Part shown: in pieces, positions 1 through 7,705 of the stretch
Position numbering within the stretch: position 1 is the stretch's first letter
Layout of the letters: every line of letters starts with the position of its first letter
DNA from: Rhodobacteraceae bacterium Alg231-04
Lineage (GTDB): Bacteria; Pseudomonadota; Alphaproteobacteria; Rhodobacterales; Rhodobacteraceae
Direction: 5' to 3'
DNA: 32,731 bases
Assembly: GCA_900143635.1 (NCBI GenBank)
Contig: FREY01000022.1
Coordinates: 1 to 32,731 of the forward strand
The notes under the pieces: model-generated
What the model was told of the DNA's origin: nothing
The model's input: the letters and a program-made list of their open reading frames with translations, nothing else
Database searches by the model: none
Position numbers and translations under genes: made by a program

Positions 1-300
1 GATAATGGCCCTGAGTTCATTGCTGAGGCCGTCAGAGGCTGGATCAAGGCTGTCGGGGCCAAGGCCGCATACATCGAGCCTGGATCGCCATGGGAGAACG
101 GATACTGCGAGAGCTTCAATGGGCGAATGCGGGATGAATTGCTGAACGGTGAAATCTTCTATTCGTTACGAGAGGCCCAGATCATTATCGAAAGCTGGAG
201 AAAACACTACAACACCAAACGACCCCATAGTGCTCTGGGCTACCGCCCACCTGCGCCAGAGGCCATCGTCCCGATGGACCAAAGGCCAACCATGCACTAA
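1..300 (+). mobile_element. IS3-family transposase OrfB, C-terminal 99 residues (cut by window edge)
   Basis: This is the end of a DDE (rve-type) transposase. The frame is open from base 1 and stops with TAA at 298-300. The visible part starts at the second catalytic aspartate (DNGPEF), and a glutamate follows in the CESFNG motif at visible residue 37. That gives the D(35)E spacing of the IS3 family. The tail ([12 protein letters not shown]) is also typical of IS3 OrfB. The upstream catalytic Asp, OrfA and the left end lie outside the window. The visible portion looks intact, so the full element may be functional. The matching right terminal repeat is at 311-334. Confidence 0.93.
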
Positions 301-310
301 CTTTCAATTT

Positions 311-334
311 GGACCACTCAAGTGGGGCTGCTCA
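311..334 (+). repeat. Right terminal inverted repeat of the left IS3-family element
   Basis: Reverse-complemented, this stretch reads TGAGC, two different bases, then CCCC and finally GTGGTCC. It matches the left end of the IS at 32415-32439 (TGAGC, CCCCC, GTGGTCC) with a few mismatches and one base of length difference. It lies just after the transposase stop, as expected for IS3 elements. The pxpA stop codon is only about 50 bp beyond, so the IS inserted just downstream of the 5-oxoprolinase operon. Confidence 0.7.
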
Positions 335-369
335 GGAGGACATTGCCTTCCTTCACAACGAAGAAGCAC

Positions 370-385
370 ACGGGAGGGATCCCGT
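370..385 (-). terminator. Small hairpin directly after the pxpA stop
   Basis: A perfect 6-bp inverted repeat (ACGGGA, 4-nt loop, TCCCGT) touches the pxpA stop codon on its downstream side. On the minus strand it is followed by a pyrimidine-rich stretch but no real T-run. It could end the operon transcript weakly. The stem is short, so this is a tentative call. Confidence 0.3.
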
Positions 386-1159
386 TCAGGTCGGTGTGAC
401 GCCAAATTGACTGAGAGCAATTTCCGCTGCTTCGAGTGCGGCCTTGCAGTGCCGGGCGATGCCGATGGCCTGGGGAGTGTCGCCATGCAGACAGATTGTA
501 TCAATCCGGCTTGGGATGTGTTTGCCGCTTTCGGCTATGATCGCCCCGGCCTGGATCATCTCCACCACACGGCTGCGGGCGGTTTGGGGATCACGGATGA
601 CCGCGCCCGGCAGGCTGCGGTCGACCAGCGTGGCGTCGTCATTGTACGCCCGGTCGGCAAAGATCTCGCAGGCCGCTTTGCAGCCGAGCTCTTGAGCCGC
701 AGCCTGCTGGGCGGTGCCTGCCATAACCAAGATGAAGATATCCGGCGCAACCGACAGGCCCGCCTCAAAACAGGTCCGCGCAAGATCGGGGTCTTCTGCC
801 GCCATATTGGCCAGCGCGCCGTGCAGTTTCAAGTGGCGGATCTCGCTTCCGGCGGCGCGGGCCATGGCTTGTGCTGCGCCCAGCTGGTAGCGGATCATAT
901 TGGCCAGGCTGTCCTGCGAAACGTTCATTCGCCGTCTGCCGAAACCCTGCAGATCGGAAAATCCGGGATGGGCGCCCAGACCCACGCCCTGTGCCACCGC
1001 CGCACGCATGGTGCGGGCCATCACGTCCCAGTCGCCGGCATGGAAACCGCAGGCGATATTGGCCGAGGTCACCACTTTCAGCAGGGCGGCGTCATCTCCC
1101 ATGGTCCAGGGGCCGAGGCTTTCGCCCATATCTGCGTTCAGATCGACAGTTTTTGTCAT
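386..1159 (-). CDS. pxpA: 5-oxoprolinase subunit A (LamB/YcsF family)
   Basis: Subunit of the ATP-dependent prokaryotic 5-oxoprolinase PxpABC, which opens 5-oxo-L-proline (pyroglutamate) to L-glutamate in the cytoplasm. The 257-residue protein has the normal family length. Hallmarks are DLNADMGE at residues 6-13, the SANIACGFHAGD block around 32-43 and GAHPGFSDLQGFGRR around 62-76. Its ATG overlaps the pxpC stop by 4 bp, so the genes are translationally coupled. It is the last gene of an eight-gene minus-strand run that begins with a lysR gene. An IS3 element sits about 50 bp beyond its stop, but the reading frame is intact. Confidence 0.95.
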   Translation of the reverse strand: MTKTVDLNADMGESLGPWTMGDDAALLKVVTSANIACGFHAGDWDVMARTMRAAVAQGVGLGAHPGFSDLQGFGRRRMNVSQDSLANMIRYQLGAAQAMARAAGSEIRHLKLHGALANMAAEDPDLARTCFEAGLSVAPDIFILVMAGTAQQAAAQELGCKAACEIFADRAYNDDATLVDRSLPGAVIRDPQTARSRVVEMIQAGAIIAESGKHIPSRIDTICLHGDTPQAIGIARHCKAALEAAEIALSQFGVTPT

Positions 1160-2184
1160 GGCAGAGGCCTTTCCAGATCATCACCGGCGGTGGCGCCGCT
1201 GATCAGTTGATAGGACAGCAGATCCGCCATGCTCCGCGGATCCCGGATCAGCGGCCGCAAGGCGCGGCGAAGCCCCTTGCGGCGCGCCTGCTCCAGACGT
1301 TCCACTTTCACCGCCTCCTCCAGGGGGACAAAGCGGAACTTCAGCCGCGCGCCCGCCTGCGCCTGCGCAACGCGCGGCAGGTCGGCGGGCAGAACCGATC
1401 CGATGCGGGGGTAGCCGCCGGTGGTCTGGCACTCGCTGAGCAGCACAAATGGCGTGCCGTCGCCGGTGATCTGGATGTCGCCCGGTACAATGACTTCTGA
1501 AATCACGCTGAGACCGGCTTCGTTCCGGTAGCCCTCGCCGCCGGGCAGGAATCGCGCGCCCATGCGGTTGCCGCGGGTGTCGCGGCGGAATTCATCTGCC
1601 TCAAACCGCGCGATTTCACCCGGGTCGAAGAATTCAGTCTGCAGGCTGGGCACCACCCGGACCGTACCGCCCTCGAACCGCGGGTCTGCATCCAGCGTCA
1701 TGCCAGCCGCGCCCGGGTGCCTGTCCGGCCCCGTTGCCAGCCGCGTGCCGGGCGACAGCACGCTGTCAAGCCCCGCCGCCAAATGGGTGCTGCGCGCTGC
1801 CAGCCGTTCGGCAGCCGCCACGCCGCCGCCCAGATGCAGATAGCCATAGCTGCCGCTTTCTGCCGCTCCGATGGAAAGGCGCTGGCCTGCGGCCAGAAGG
1901 TGGCTGCCGTTCCAGGCAATCCGGCTGCCGTCGATTGTGGCCCGCATCACCGCTCCGGTCAGGGCGATGCGCATGTCCGCCGTCACCTCGAACTCGCCGC
2001 CGATGCCTGCCATTTCAATAGCGGCGAGGCCATCGTCCTGGCTCAGCAGCGCGGCGCCTTCCGCCAGCGCCAGCCGGTCAGCAGCGCCGCCGCGTGACAG
2101 GCCAAAGGCCAGATATCCCGGCCGGCCAAGGTCCTGCACGGTGACGCCAGGCCCGGCGCGGTGAACAATCAGGGCCGGTGTCAT
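1156..2184 (-). CDS. pxpC: 5-oxoprolinase subunit C (biotin-dependent carboxyltransferase-like)
   Basis: 342-residue protein of the KipA/urea-amidolyase-related family, the C subunit of PxpABC. The N-terminus carries the family signature TVQDLGRPGY (residues 15-24) followed by GAADRLAL (about 33-40). The central part contains VVPSLQTEFF, and the C-terminal half the usual glycine- and proline-rich segments (QTTGGYPRIGSVLPADLPRVAQ). It overlaps pxpB at its start and pxpA at its end by 4 bp each, giving the order pxpB-pxpC-pxpA. In other bacteria the B and C subunits can be fused; here they are separate and full length. Confidence 0.94.
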   Translation of the reverse strand: MTPALIVHRAGPGVTVQDLGRPGYLAFGLSRGGAADRLALAEGAALLSQDDGLAAIEMAGIGGEFEVTADMRIALTGAVMRATIDGSRIAWNGSHLLAAGQRLSIGAAESGSYGYLHLGGGVAAAERLAARSTHLAAGLDSVLSPGTRLATGPDRHPGAAGMTLDADPRFEGGTVRVVPSLQTEFFDPGEIARFEADEFRRDTRGNRMGARFLPGGEGYRNEAGLSVISEVIVPGDIQITGDGTPFVLLSECQTTGGYPRIGSVLPADLPRVAQAQAGARLKFRFVPLEEAVKVERLEQARRKGLRRALRPLIRDPRSMADLLSYQLISGATAGDDLERPLP

Positions 2185-2948
2185 GGCAGTACCTCAAATG
2201 TTGCGGCGCCATTGGGGGCGTTGCGCATCGCTGCCAGCTCCGCCGCCGGTACCGGGACAAACTGCGCCTCGTCGCCGGGGCGCAAGGAAAAGGGTTCGGC
2301 CTCATCCGGGCGGAACAGAGGAAAGGCCGTCTGGCCGATTTGGCGCCAGCCGGTCGGTGTATCCACCGGGAACAGCACCAGCTGGCGGATCGCCACGCAA
2401 AGCCCGCCTGCCGGAACCTGACCGGTCAATTCGGTCTGACGGGGAATTGCCCAGTCCGGCGGCAGCTCTCCCAGGTAGGGCATGCCGGGGGCAAAGCCGA
2501 TGGTCTGCACCCGGACGCGGGCGTTTGAGATCGAGGCGATCGCCTCCTCAGGCGTCAGCCCGGCAACGGCGGCGGCTTCCTCCAGCTGCGGGGCGAGATC
2601 CGTGCCATAGACCGTCGGAATGCGCCACAGTTTGCGCCCGCCAGGCAGCGGCGCGACGGTCCAGTCCTGCGATGAAAGCAGGGCCTCAAGCATTGTCCAC
2701 ATCGCCCCATGGTCCGTCACACCGATGTCAAACCGCAGATAGGCCGAGACCAGCGAGGCGGAGGTTTCCAAGAGGCCCGGCAGATCCGCCGCCTCAATCG
2801 CGGCGCGAAAGGCGAGGGCGGCATGGTTGGCAGGTTCGCTGAGGTCTTCGGCAAAACTGACCAGCAGCCCGTCTGTACCGACAGTGCGGATCTGCGGAAA
2901 GACGGCCCTGTACGGACCCTTGCCGCCGGTGGCGTCAGGAGTGATCAT
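2181..2948 (-). CDS. pxpB: 5-oxoprolinase subunit B (KipI family)
   Basis: 255-residue KipI/allophanate-hydrolase-C-like protein, the B subunit of PxpABC. Diagnostic blocks are GFAPGMPYLG at residues 151-160, VPAGGLCVA at about 178-186 and FPVDTPTGWRQIGQT at 193-207. It starts with ATG 42 bp after the dctM stop with only a weak ribosome-binding site. A hairpin overlaps the dctM stop just upstream. Presence of all three Pxp subunits in tight order makes 5-oxoprolinase a firm call for the trio. A role as a kinase-inhibitor protein, as first described for Bacillus KipI, is much less likely in this context. Confidence 0.94.
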   Translation of the reverse strand: MITPDATGGKGPYRAVFPQIRTVGTDGLLVSFAEDLSEPANHAALAFRAAIEAADLPGLLETSASLVSAYLRFDIGVTDHGAMWTMLEALLSSQDWTVAPLPGGRKLWRIPTVYGTDLAPQLEEAAAVAGLTPEEAIASISNARVRVQTIGFAPGMPYLGELPPDWAIPRQTELTGQVPAGGLCVAIRQLVLFPVDTPTGWRQIGQTAFPLFRPDEAEPFSLRPGDEAQFVPVPAAELAAMRNAPNGAATFEVLP

Positions 2949-2981
2949 GTCGTGGTTCCGAAAGTTTGGTTTCAGGGGATC

Positions 2982-3008
2982 CCGGAGGCGTTATTGCAGC
3001 GCCTCCGG
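2982..3008. promoter_or_regulatory. 9-bp hairpin overlapping the dctM stop codon
   Basis: CCGGAGGCG and its perfect complement CGCCTCCGG flank a 9-nt loop that contains the dctM stop codon (TTA on the plus strand at 2991-2993). No T-run follows on the minus strand, so it is not a typical intrinsic terminator. It sits between the transporter genes and pxpBCA and could tune downstream expression or mRNA stability. The structure is seen directly; its role is inferred. Confidence 0.35.
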
Positions 3009-4274
3009 AAGGAACAGGGCGATTTGCGGGAAGGCGATCAGGGCGGCGACCATGGCCAGCATCGCGGCCGCATAGGGCAGCGCACCCAGCATCACTTCGC
3101 TCATATTCCCCCTTTTGCGCGCGCCCTGCACCACATAGAGGTTCAACCCCACCGGCGGGGTGATCAATGCCATCTCAATCAGCACGATCATCAGGATGCC
3201 GAACCAGATCGGGTCAAACCCCTGTTCGACCACCAGCGGCACGATGATCGGAATGGTGACCACCATCAGCGACAGGGTTTCGATAAAGAAGCCCAGGACG
3301 ATGTAGATGCAAACCACTACCAGAATGGTCATCATCGGCGTCAGACCCAGCCCGCCCAGGAAATCCTGCAGCTCGCGGCCCAGCCCGGCAGAGGCCAGAG
3401 TAAAGTTGAGGAATGACGCCCCAATCACCACCAGCATGATCATCGAGGTGATCTTAACCGTGCCAAGGATGGCGTCGTGGAACATCTGCATGCTGACGTC
3501 GCCAAAGAAACCTGCGATCAAGATGGAGCCGGCAACGCCGACAGCGGCGGCCTCGGTCGGGGTGGCCCAGCCCTTGTAGATCGTGCCGATGATCACCGTG
3601 AACAACAGGATGATCGGCACCAGCTGCACCAGCGCGCGCAGCATCTCTGGGAAGGGGAACACCCGGCGTTCGCCGCCCAGAGACGGGCGGATCGTGCAGA
3701 TAATCATGGTGATCACGATGAAACCCAGCGCCAGGCCGATCCCCGGCACCAGCCCGGCCAGAAACAGTCGCGGGATCGAAGTCTGGGTGAGAAAACCATA
3801 GACGATCAGATTGATCGAGGGCGGGATCATGATGCCCAGCGTGCCGCCGGCCGCAATGGCGCCAGAGAACAGTTTTGGATCATAGCCCAGCTTTTCGGCC
3901 TGCGGCATGGCGACGGTTGCCACCGTTGCGGCGGTCGCCACAGAGGAGCCGGAGGTGGCCGAGAACATGGTGGCGGTGGCGACATTGGCATGTACCAGCC
4001 CGCCCGGCAGCCAGCTGACCCAGCGGTCTAGCGCCGCATAGGTCCGGGTGGCAATGCCGGAGCGCACCAGGATTTCGCCCAGCAGCACAAAGAAAGGAAT
4101 GGCAATCAGCGTGGCATTGTTCGAGGTCGACCAGGTGAGGTTGCCAAGCCCGCGGATCAGCGGGAAGGGGCTGAAGAACGTGTCGACGCCAAAGCCGAGC
4201 AAAAACAGTACGATGCCGACAGGGATAGAGAGGCTGAGCAGGCCTAGAAGGCCGATGGAGACATAGGCGATCAC
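2991..4274 (-). CDS. dctM: TRAP transporter large permease (DctM)
   Basis: 427-residue, highly hydrophobic membrane protein of the TRAP DctM family, the channel subunit of a sodium- or proton-driven solute importer in the inner membrane. About 12 hydrophobic segments are visible. Family-type motifs include GEILVRSG, SGSSVATAATV, GGTLGIMIPPSINLIVYG, TPTEAAAVGV and ALITPPVGLNLYVVQG. The start overlaps the dctQ stop by 4 bp. Gene order dctP-dctQ-dctM-pxpBCA suggests that the substrate is 5-oxoproline, D-glutamate or a related acid; this is inference from neighbourhood. Confidence 0.95.
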   Translation of the reverse strand: MIAYVSIGLLGLLSLSIPVGIVLFLLGFGVDTFFSPFPLIRGLGNLTWSTSNNATLIAIPFFVLLGEILVRSGIATRTYAALDRWVSWLPGGLVHANVATATMFSATSGSSVATAATVATVAMPQAEKLGYDPKLFSGAIAAGGTLGIMIPPSINLIVYGFLTQTSIPRLFLAGLVPGIGLALGFIVITMIICTIRPSLGGERRVFPFPEMLRALVQLVPIILLFTVIIGTIYKGWATPTEAAAVGVAGSILIAGFFGDVSMQMFHDAILGTVKITSMIMLVVIGASFLNFTLASAGLGRELQDFLGGLGLTPMMTILVVVCIYIVLGFFIETLSLMVVTIPIIVPLVVEQGFDPIWFGILMIVLIEMALITPPVGLNLYVVQGARKRGNMSEVMLGALPYAAAMLAMVAALIAFPQIALFLPEALQ

Positions 4275-4819
4275 AGGACGGCCTCCTCTTCGCCGAAGGT
4301 GCCGATGGCAGCTTCGGATTTCGCGAATTCACCCTTCCAGACCAGGAAGAGCGCGGCGGCAAAAGTGGCCCAGGCGCAGAGGGCGAACCAGACCCAGCCG
4401 GCAAACCACGGCGCCTGCACCAGTGCCAGCGGGGTTTCCAGCGGCGTGTTGGCACGCGAGCCATTGGCCAGCGAGCGGGCTAGAACCGGCCAGGATTTCA
4501 ACGCAATCAGCGTGACGGTGCCCGACAGGACCAGCAGCGCAAAGAGGTCGAACATCGCCCGCCCTTTTGTGGCCACCCGGCTGCGCAGCAGATCAATGCG
4601 AACATGGCCCAGCTCCAGCAGCGCGTAGCTCATCCCCCAGGAGGTGGTGATGGCCATCACATAGCCGCTGATTTCATCGGTGCCGCCAAAGGAGGATCCC
4701 AATTGGCGCAGGCCAACATCAAGCAGGACAAAACCCGCGCAGGTTAGCAGCATGATGCCGATCGCAATTGCGACCCACCGGTTGAGCCTGCGCAGTGTTG
4801 CCAGAATAGGCTGTGCCAT
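4271..4819 (-). CDS. dctQ: TRAP transporter small permease (DctQ)
   Basis: 182-residue membrane protein with four hydrophobic segments, matching the DctQ small subunit that pairs with DctM. Recognisable features are the first segment after NRWVAIAIG, the ETPL-rich middle loop and a WVWFALCAWATFAAALFLVW last segment. The ATG has a GGGGGGA ribosome-binding site and lies 23 bp after dctP. It overlaps dctM by 4 bp. The acidic tail (KSEAAIGTFGEEEAVL) is cytoplasmic by prediction. Confidence 0.88.
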   Translation of the reverse strand: MAQPILATLRRLNRWVAIAIGIMLLTCAGFVLLDVGLRQLGSSFGGTDEISGYVMAITTSWGMSYALLELGHVRIDLLRSRVATKGRAMFDLFALLVLSGTVTLIALKSWPVLARSLANGSRANTPLETPLALVQAPWFAGWVWFALCAWATFAAALFLVWKGEFAKSEAAIGTFGEEEAVL

Positions 4820-4842
4820 TGAAATCCCCCCTCTCTTCAGTC

Positions 4843-5877
4843 TTAGTTGGCGATGGTCACGCCGACGGCCTTACCGACGGAAGCGTTCCAGCGCTCGGCC
4901 CACTCAGGCCCGGCGCGTTCGGCCCATTCGGGCAGCACCTGACCGACCAGCACGTCACGCGCCTTGGCGAAATCGGCGTCCGACACATCAACCAGCGTCA
5001 TCGAACGGGCGTCGCCTGCCGGGCAGTCGCCATTGCCGGTGAGGCAGGCGATGTCATTGACCAGCGCATCCTGCGCGCTTGCCCAGGCCGGAGCTTCGAA
5101 ATCAGCTGCAACCTTGTCGCTGATTAACGCCTGTGTTTCGGCGTCCAGGCTGTTCCACTTGTCCATGTTGATCGCGGTCACAACACTGTCCCAGCCGCCC
5201 AGCGGGATCGCCATCAGATGGGTGGAGACCTCCCACCAGCCGGCACTGTAGCCGGAGCCGGCCCCGGTCACGGCGCAGTCTACCACGCCTTTCTGCAGCG
5301 CACCGGGCACTTCTGAGAAGCTGACGTTGACGCCTTCGGCGCCCAATGCCTCGAGGAACTTGGCGGTCATCCGGCCCGAGGCGCGGACTTTTAGCCCCTT
5401 CAGATCGTCCAGCGTCGCCACTTCGGCATTGCAGAACACCACCTGCGGCGGGTAGGGCGCGATGGCCAGAACATGGCTGTTGAACCGGTCACGGTAGATA
5501 TCAGCGACCATCGGGCGGGCCGCGTCGACCATCACGCGGGCCTCGTCTGCCGACAGGGCGACCAGCGGCACGTCCAAGCCTTCCAGCTCTGGTGCATCGG
5601 CCACCGCGTAATCGGCCACGGTCATAGCCACGTCATAAACCCCGTCGCCCAGCAGGCGGTAGACGTCGCCTACGCCCAGGTTCATCTGGTTGTGCGTGGT
5701 CAGCGCCACGTTGATCTTGCCGCCCGAGGCTTCCGGCAGAGTTTCTCCCCAGAACGGGGCCTCGTATTGCTTATGTAGCGGCAGGCCGGACCAGCTTCCG
5801 ACGACCGACAGATCCTCAGCCATTGCGGGGGCCGCCAGCGCGGATGTCGCGGCGAGCAGGGACAAAGTTCTTTTCAT
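4843..5877 (-). CDS. dctP: TRAP transporter substrate-binding protein (DctP)
   Basis: 344-residue periplasmic solute receptor. An N-terminal Sec signal peptide (MKRTLSLLAATSALAAPAMA) should be cleaved around residue 20. The mid-region LKVRASGRMTAKFLEALGA carries the conserved arginine of DctP receptors that pairs with a substrate carboxylate, which fits an acidic ligand. The region GVVDCAVTGAGSGYSAGWWEVS resembles the usual ligand-pocket loop. A good AAGGAG site precedes the ATG. It is encoded 24 bp after the DUF1445 gene and before dctQ. The exact ligand is not known. Confidence 0.93.
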   Translation of the reverse strand: MKRTLSLLAATSALAAPAMAEDLSVVGSWSGLPLHKQYEAPFWGETLPEASGGKINVALTTHNQMNLGVGDVYRLLGDGVYDVAMTVADYAVADAPELEGLDVPLVALSADEARVMVDAARPMVADIYRDRFNSHVLAIAPYPPQVVFCNAEVATLDDLKGLKVRASGRMTAKFLEALGAEGVNVSFSEVPGALQKGVVDCAVTGAGSGYSAGWWEVSTHLMAIPLGGWDSVVTAINMDKWNSLDAETQALISDKVAADFEAPAWASAQDALVNDIACLTGNGDCPAGDARSMTLVDVSDADFAKARDVLVGQVLPEWAERAGPEWAERWNASVGKAVGVTIAN

Positions 5878-5901
5878 TGTGGGTCTCCTTGTTGGATTGT
5901 C

Positions 5902-6729
5902 TCAGATTTTTTCTTGGCTGGAAGACAGAACCGGGCTTTCGGCGTCTTCGGGAATATCGGTGATCAGCATGTGACCGGGCTTGTGGGTGATGCAGAGCGG
6001 CAGTCGCGCGGCCTCAATGGCAACTTGCGGAGTCACGCCGCAGGCCCAGAACACTGGTACTTCACCGGCACCAACCGGCGCGGGATCCCCCCAGTCGGGC
6101 TGGCTGATGTCTGCGATACCGATCTCTGCCGGATCGCCGACATGAATCGGTGCGCCATGCGCCAGCGGGAAGCGACGGGAGATCTCTGTGACCTCGTTCA
6201 GCCGGTCCTCGGGGATCGACCGCATGCTCACCACCATGGCGCCGCCAAAAGGCCCGGCGGGCACGGTTTCGATATTGGAGCGGAACATCGGCACAGTCTT
6301 GTCATTGTCGATGTGCCAGAGCGGGATACCCGCCTTCTGAATGGCATGTTCAAAAGTGAAGGAACATCCCAGCGCAAAGGCCACCAGATCCTCGTTCCAC
6401 AGATCAAAGATATCGGTTATTTCCGTGTCCAGCTGCCCGTTCCGATAGATGTTATAGGCTGGCACATCGCTGCGGATGTCGATGTCGCGGCCCAGGGTGA
6501 ACATCATCGGATTGCCGGTGTCGGAGACGCCGGTCAACGGGCAGGGCTTTGGGTTGCGGTGGCAGAACCGCATGAAGTCCAGTGCTTGCTCCTGCGGCAG
6601 AATGGCCAGGTTGGCCTGTAGCAGCCCCTGTCCCAGCCCGGCAGTATGAGAGCGGTACCGGCCGCTGCGAAACGCCGCGCGCAAGGTATGCGGATCACTG
6701 TGTTTGAGGGACTGATATGTATAGGGCAC
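5902..6729 (-). CDS. DUF1445 family protein, D-glutamate cyclase-like (putative hydro-lyase)
   Basis: 275-residue member of the family that includes Bacillus YcsI and the N-terminal half of eukaryotic D-glutamate cyclase (DGLUCY), which converts D-glutamate to 5-oxo-D-proline. Conserved blocks are GCSFTFE (121-127), HGAPIHVGDP (191-200), PVFWACGVTPQ (225-235) and THKPGHMLITD (248-258). Length is normal. The start is a GTG 6 bp after a strong GAGGAGG site. In Bacillus, ycsI lies with ycsF (pxpA), kipI (pxpB) and kipA (pxpC), so the same set recurs here with a TRAP importer. Cyclase activity is inferred from family and context; some annotations call it a hydro-lyase. Confidence 0.9.
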   Translation of the reverse strand: MPYTYQSLKHSDPHTLRAAFRSGRYRSHTAGLGQGLLQANLAILPQEQALDFMRFCHRNPKPCPLTGVSDTGNPMMFTLGRDIDIRSDVPAYNIYRNGQLDTEITDIFDLWNEDLVAFALGCSFTFEHAIQKAGIPLWHIDNDKTVPMFRSNIETVPAGPFGGAMVVSMRSIPEDRLNEVTEISRRFPLAHGAPIHVGDPAEIGIADISQPDWGDPAPVGAGEVPVFWACGVTPQVAIEAARLPLCITHKPGHMLITDIPEDAESPVLSSSQEKI

Positions 6730-6735
6730 CGAAAC

Positions 6736-6754
6736 CTCCTCTGGCCGGGAGGAG
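6736..6754 (-). promoter_or_regulatory. Hairpin that could mask the DUF1445 ribosome-binding site
   Basis: CTCCTC and GAGGAG flank a 7-nt loop upstream of the GTG start. In the minus-strand mRNA one arm is part of the Shine-Dalgarno sequence. Folding would hide the site. The arms are short and purine- or pyrimidine-only, so this could be chance. Confidence 0.25.
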
Positions 6755-6773
6755 TGTCTTCGCAGCGCGGTAT

Positions 6774-6794
6774 AAAATCAAATCGAATGATTTT
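6774..6794. promoter_or_regulatory. 21-bp dyad, candidate LysR-type operator
   Basis: A perfect inverted repeat of AAAATCA and TGATTTT separated by 7 bp contains the T-N11-A core typical of LysR-family binding sites. It lies between the lysR stop (6806) and the DUF1445 start (6729), about 45 bp upstream of the start. That is where a regulator acting on the DUF1445-TRAP-pxp operon would bind. An AT-rich terminator for lysR is the alternative, but the stem has little G+C. Confidence 0.5.
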
Positions 6795-6805
6795 TTAAGA
6801 AGCGA

Positions 6806-7705
6806 TCACTTAAATCTATCACCGACGTGATCAACAGCCACGTCAAAGGCGGCTTTTGCAGCGGTTTCAATCAGGTGGCTTTTCGGCTCTCCCATATAAG
6901 AGGCGGAGAACTGCAGCGGGCTTGGCACCCAGCCCGGATCAAACTCCCGGATCTGGCCTTCGGCGGCAATCTCCTGACCCAGCACTTTGGGAAGAACGGC
7001 AACGCCGAGGTTAGCCTCAACAAGCCGGAAGCAGGCTGACAGGGAGGAAGACGGAAACAACGACACGCCGGGCCCGGCACGCTCCAGCAGCATTTCCTTC
7101 AACTCGCGGTAGGGCCGGGTGTTGCGGGCATAGGTCATCACCGGCCGGGTCAGATAGCCGCCTTCGGCGATATCCGCCGGCGCATCCGCCGCCGCATACC
7201 AGGCCAGCTCGAACCCCGGCAGTTCGATATTGTCGACGGCATAGTCCGAGACCGGCCCCAGCAGGATGGCCAGGTCTATCTCGCGGTTCAGCAGCCCGGC
7301 GCGAAGGTTCACCGAAATGTCGACATTGAACTCGATCTCCAGCTTCGGATAGAGCCCATGCAGCCGCGAGACCAGCTCCGGCAGCCAGCATTGCGCGATG
7401 GTTTCCGACACCCCCAGCCGCAGATGGCCTTCAAGGCCCGCGGGATCGGCCACAACCTTTTCGACCCGTTCCGACAGCTGTTCGAACTGTTCGGCGTAGG
7501 ACAGCAGCAGCTCTCCCCGGCGGGTCAGCCGCATGCCGCCGGAGGTCCTGTCGAACAGCTCGCAGGACAGGCTGTCTTCAAGATTCTTGATCCGCGCTGT
7601 CACTGCCGGTTGGGTCAGGTTCATTCCGACGGATGCCTTGCGCACACCGCCCAGGCGGACAACCGTGAGAAAGGTCTTCAACTGTTCAAGATTGATTCTG
7701 CTCAT
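6806..7705 (-). CDS. LysR-family transcriptional regulator (of the 5-oxoproline operon)
   Basis: 299-residue LysR regulator if read from the internal ATG (MSRINLEQLKTF). This start is preferred because LysR proteins begin their winged-helix domain within a few residues of the N-terminus. A longer frame from 7744 adds 13 residues without a ribosome-binding site. The helix-turn-helix covers about residues 3-60 (FLTVVRLGGVRKASVGMNLTQPAVTARIKNLE) and is followed by a periplasmic-binding-like effector domain. It lies upstream of, and in the same direction as, the DUF1445-TRAP-pxp genes, so it is their probable regulator. The effector may be 5-oxoproline or a related compound; this is inference. 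Confidence 0.92.
   Translation of the reverse strand: MSRINLEQLKTFLTVVRLGGVRKASVGMNLTQPAVTARIKNLEDSLSCELFDRTSGGMRLTRRGELLLSYAEQFEQLSERVEKVVADPAGLEGHLRLGVSETIAQCWLPELVSRLHGLYPKLEIEFNVDISVNLRAGLLNREIDLAILLGPVSDYAVDNIELPGFELAWYAAADAPADIAEGGYLTRPVMTYARNTRPYRELKEMLLERAGPGVSLFPSSSLSACFRLVEANLGVAVLPKVLGQEIAAEGQIREFDPGWVPSPLQFSASYMGEPKSHLIETAAKAAFDVAVDHVGDRFK

Noticed and set aside
149-1210. Long plus-strand open frame of 353 codons over the left IS end and pxpA
   Set aside because: It runs antisense through pxpA and starts inside the transposase; the minus-strand pxpA has full family motifs.
2709-3416. Plus-strand open frame of 235 codons antisense to pxpB and dctM
   Set aside because: His/Asp/Gln-rich composition typical of the shadow of a membrane protein gene; no ribosome-binding site.
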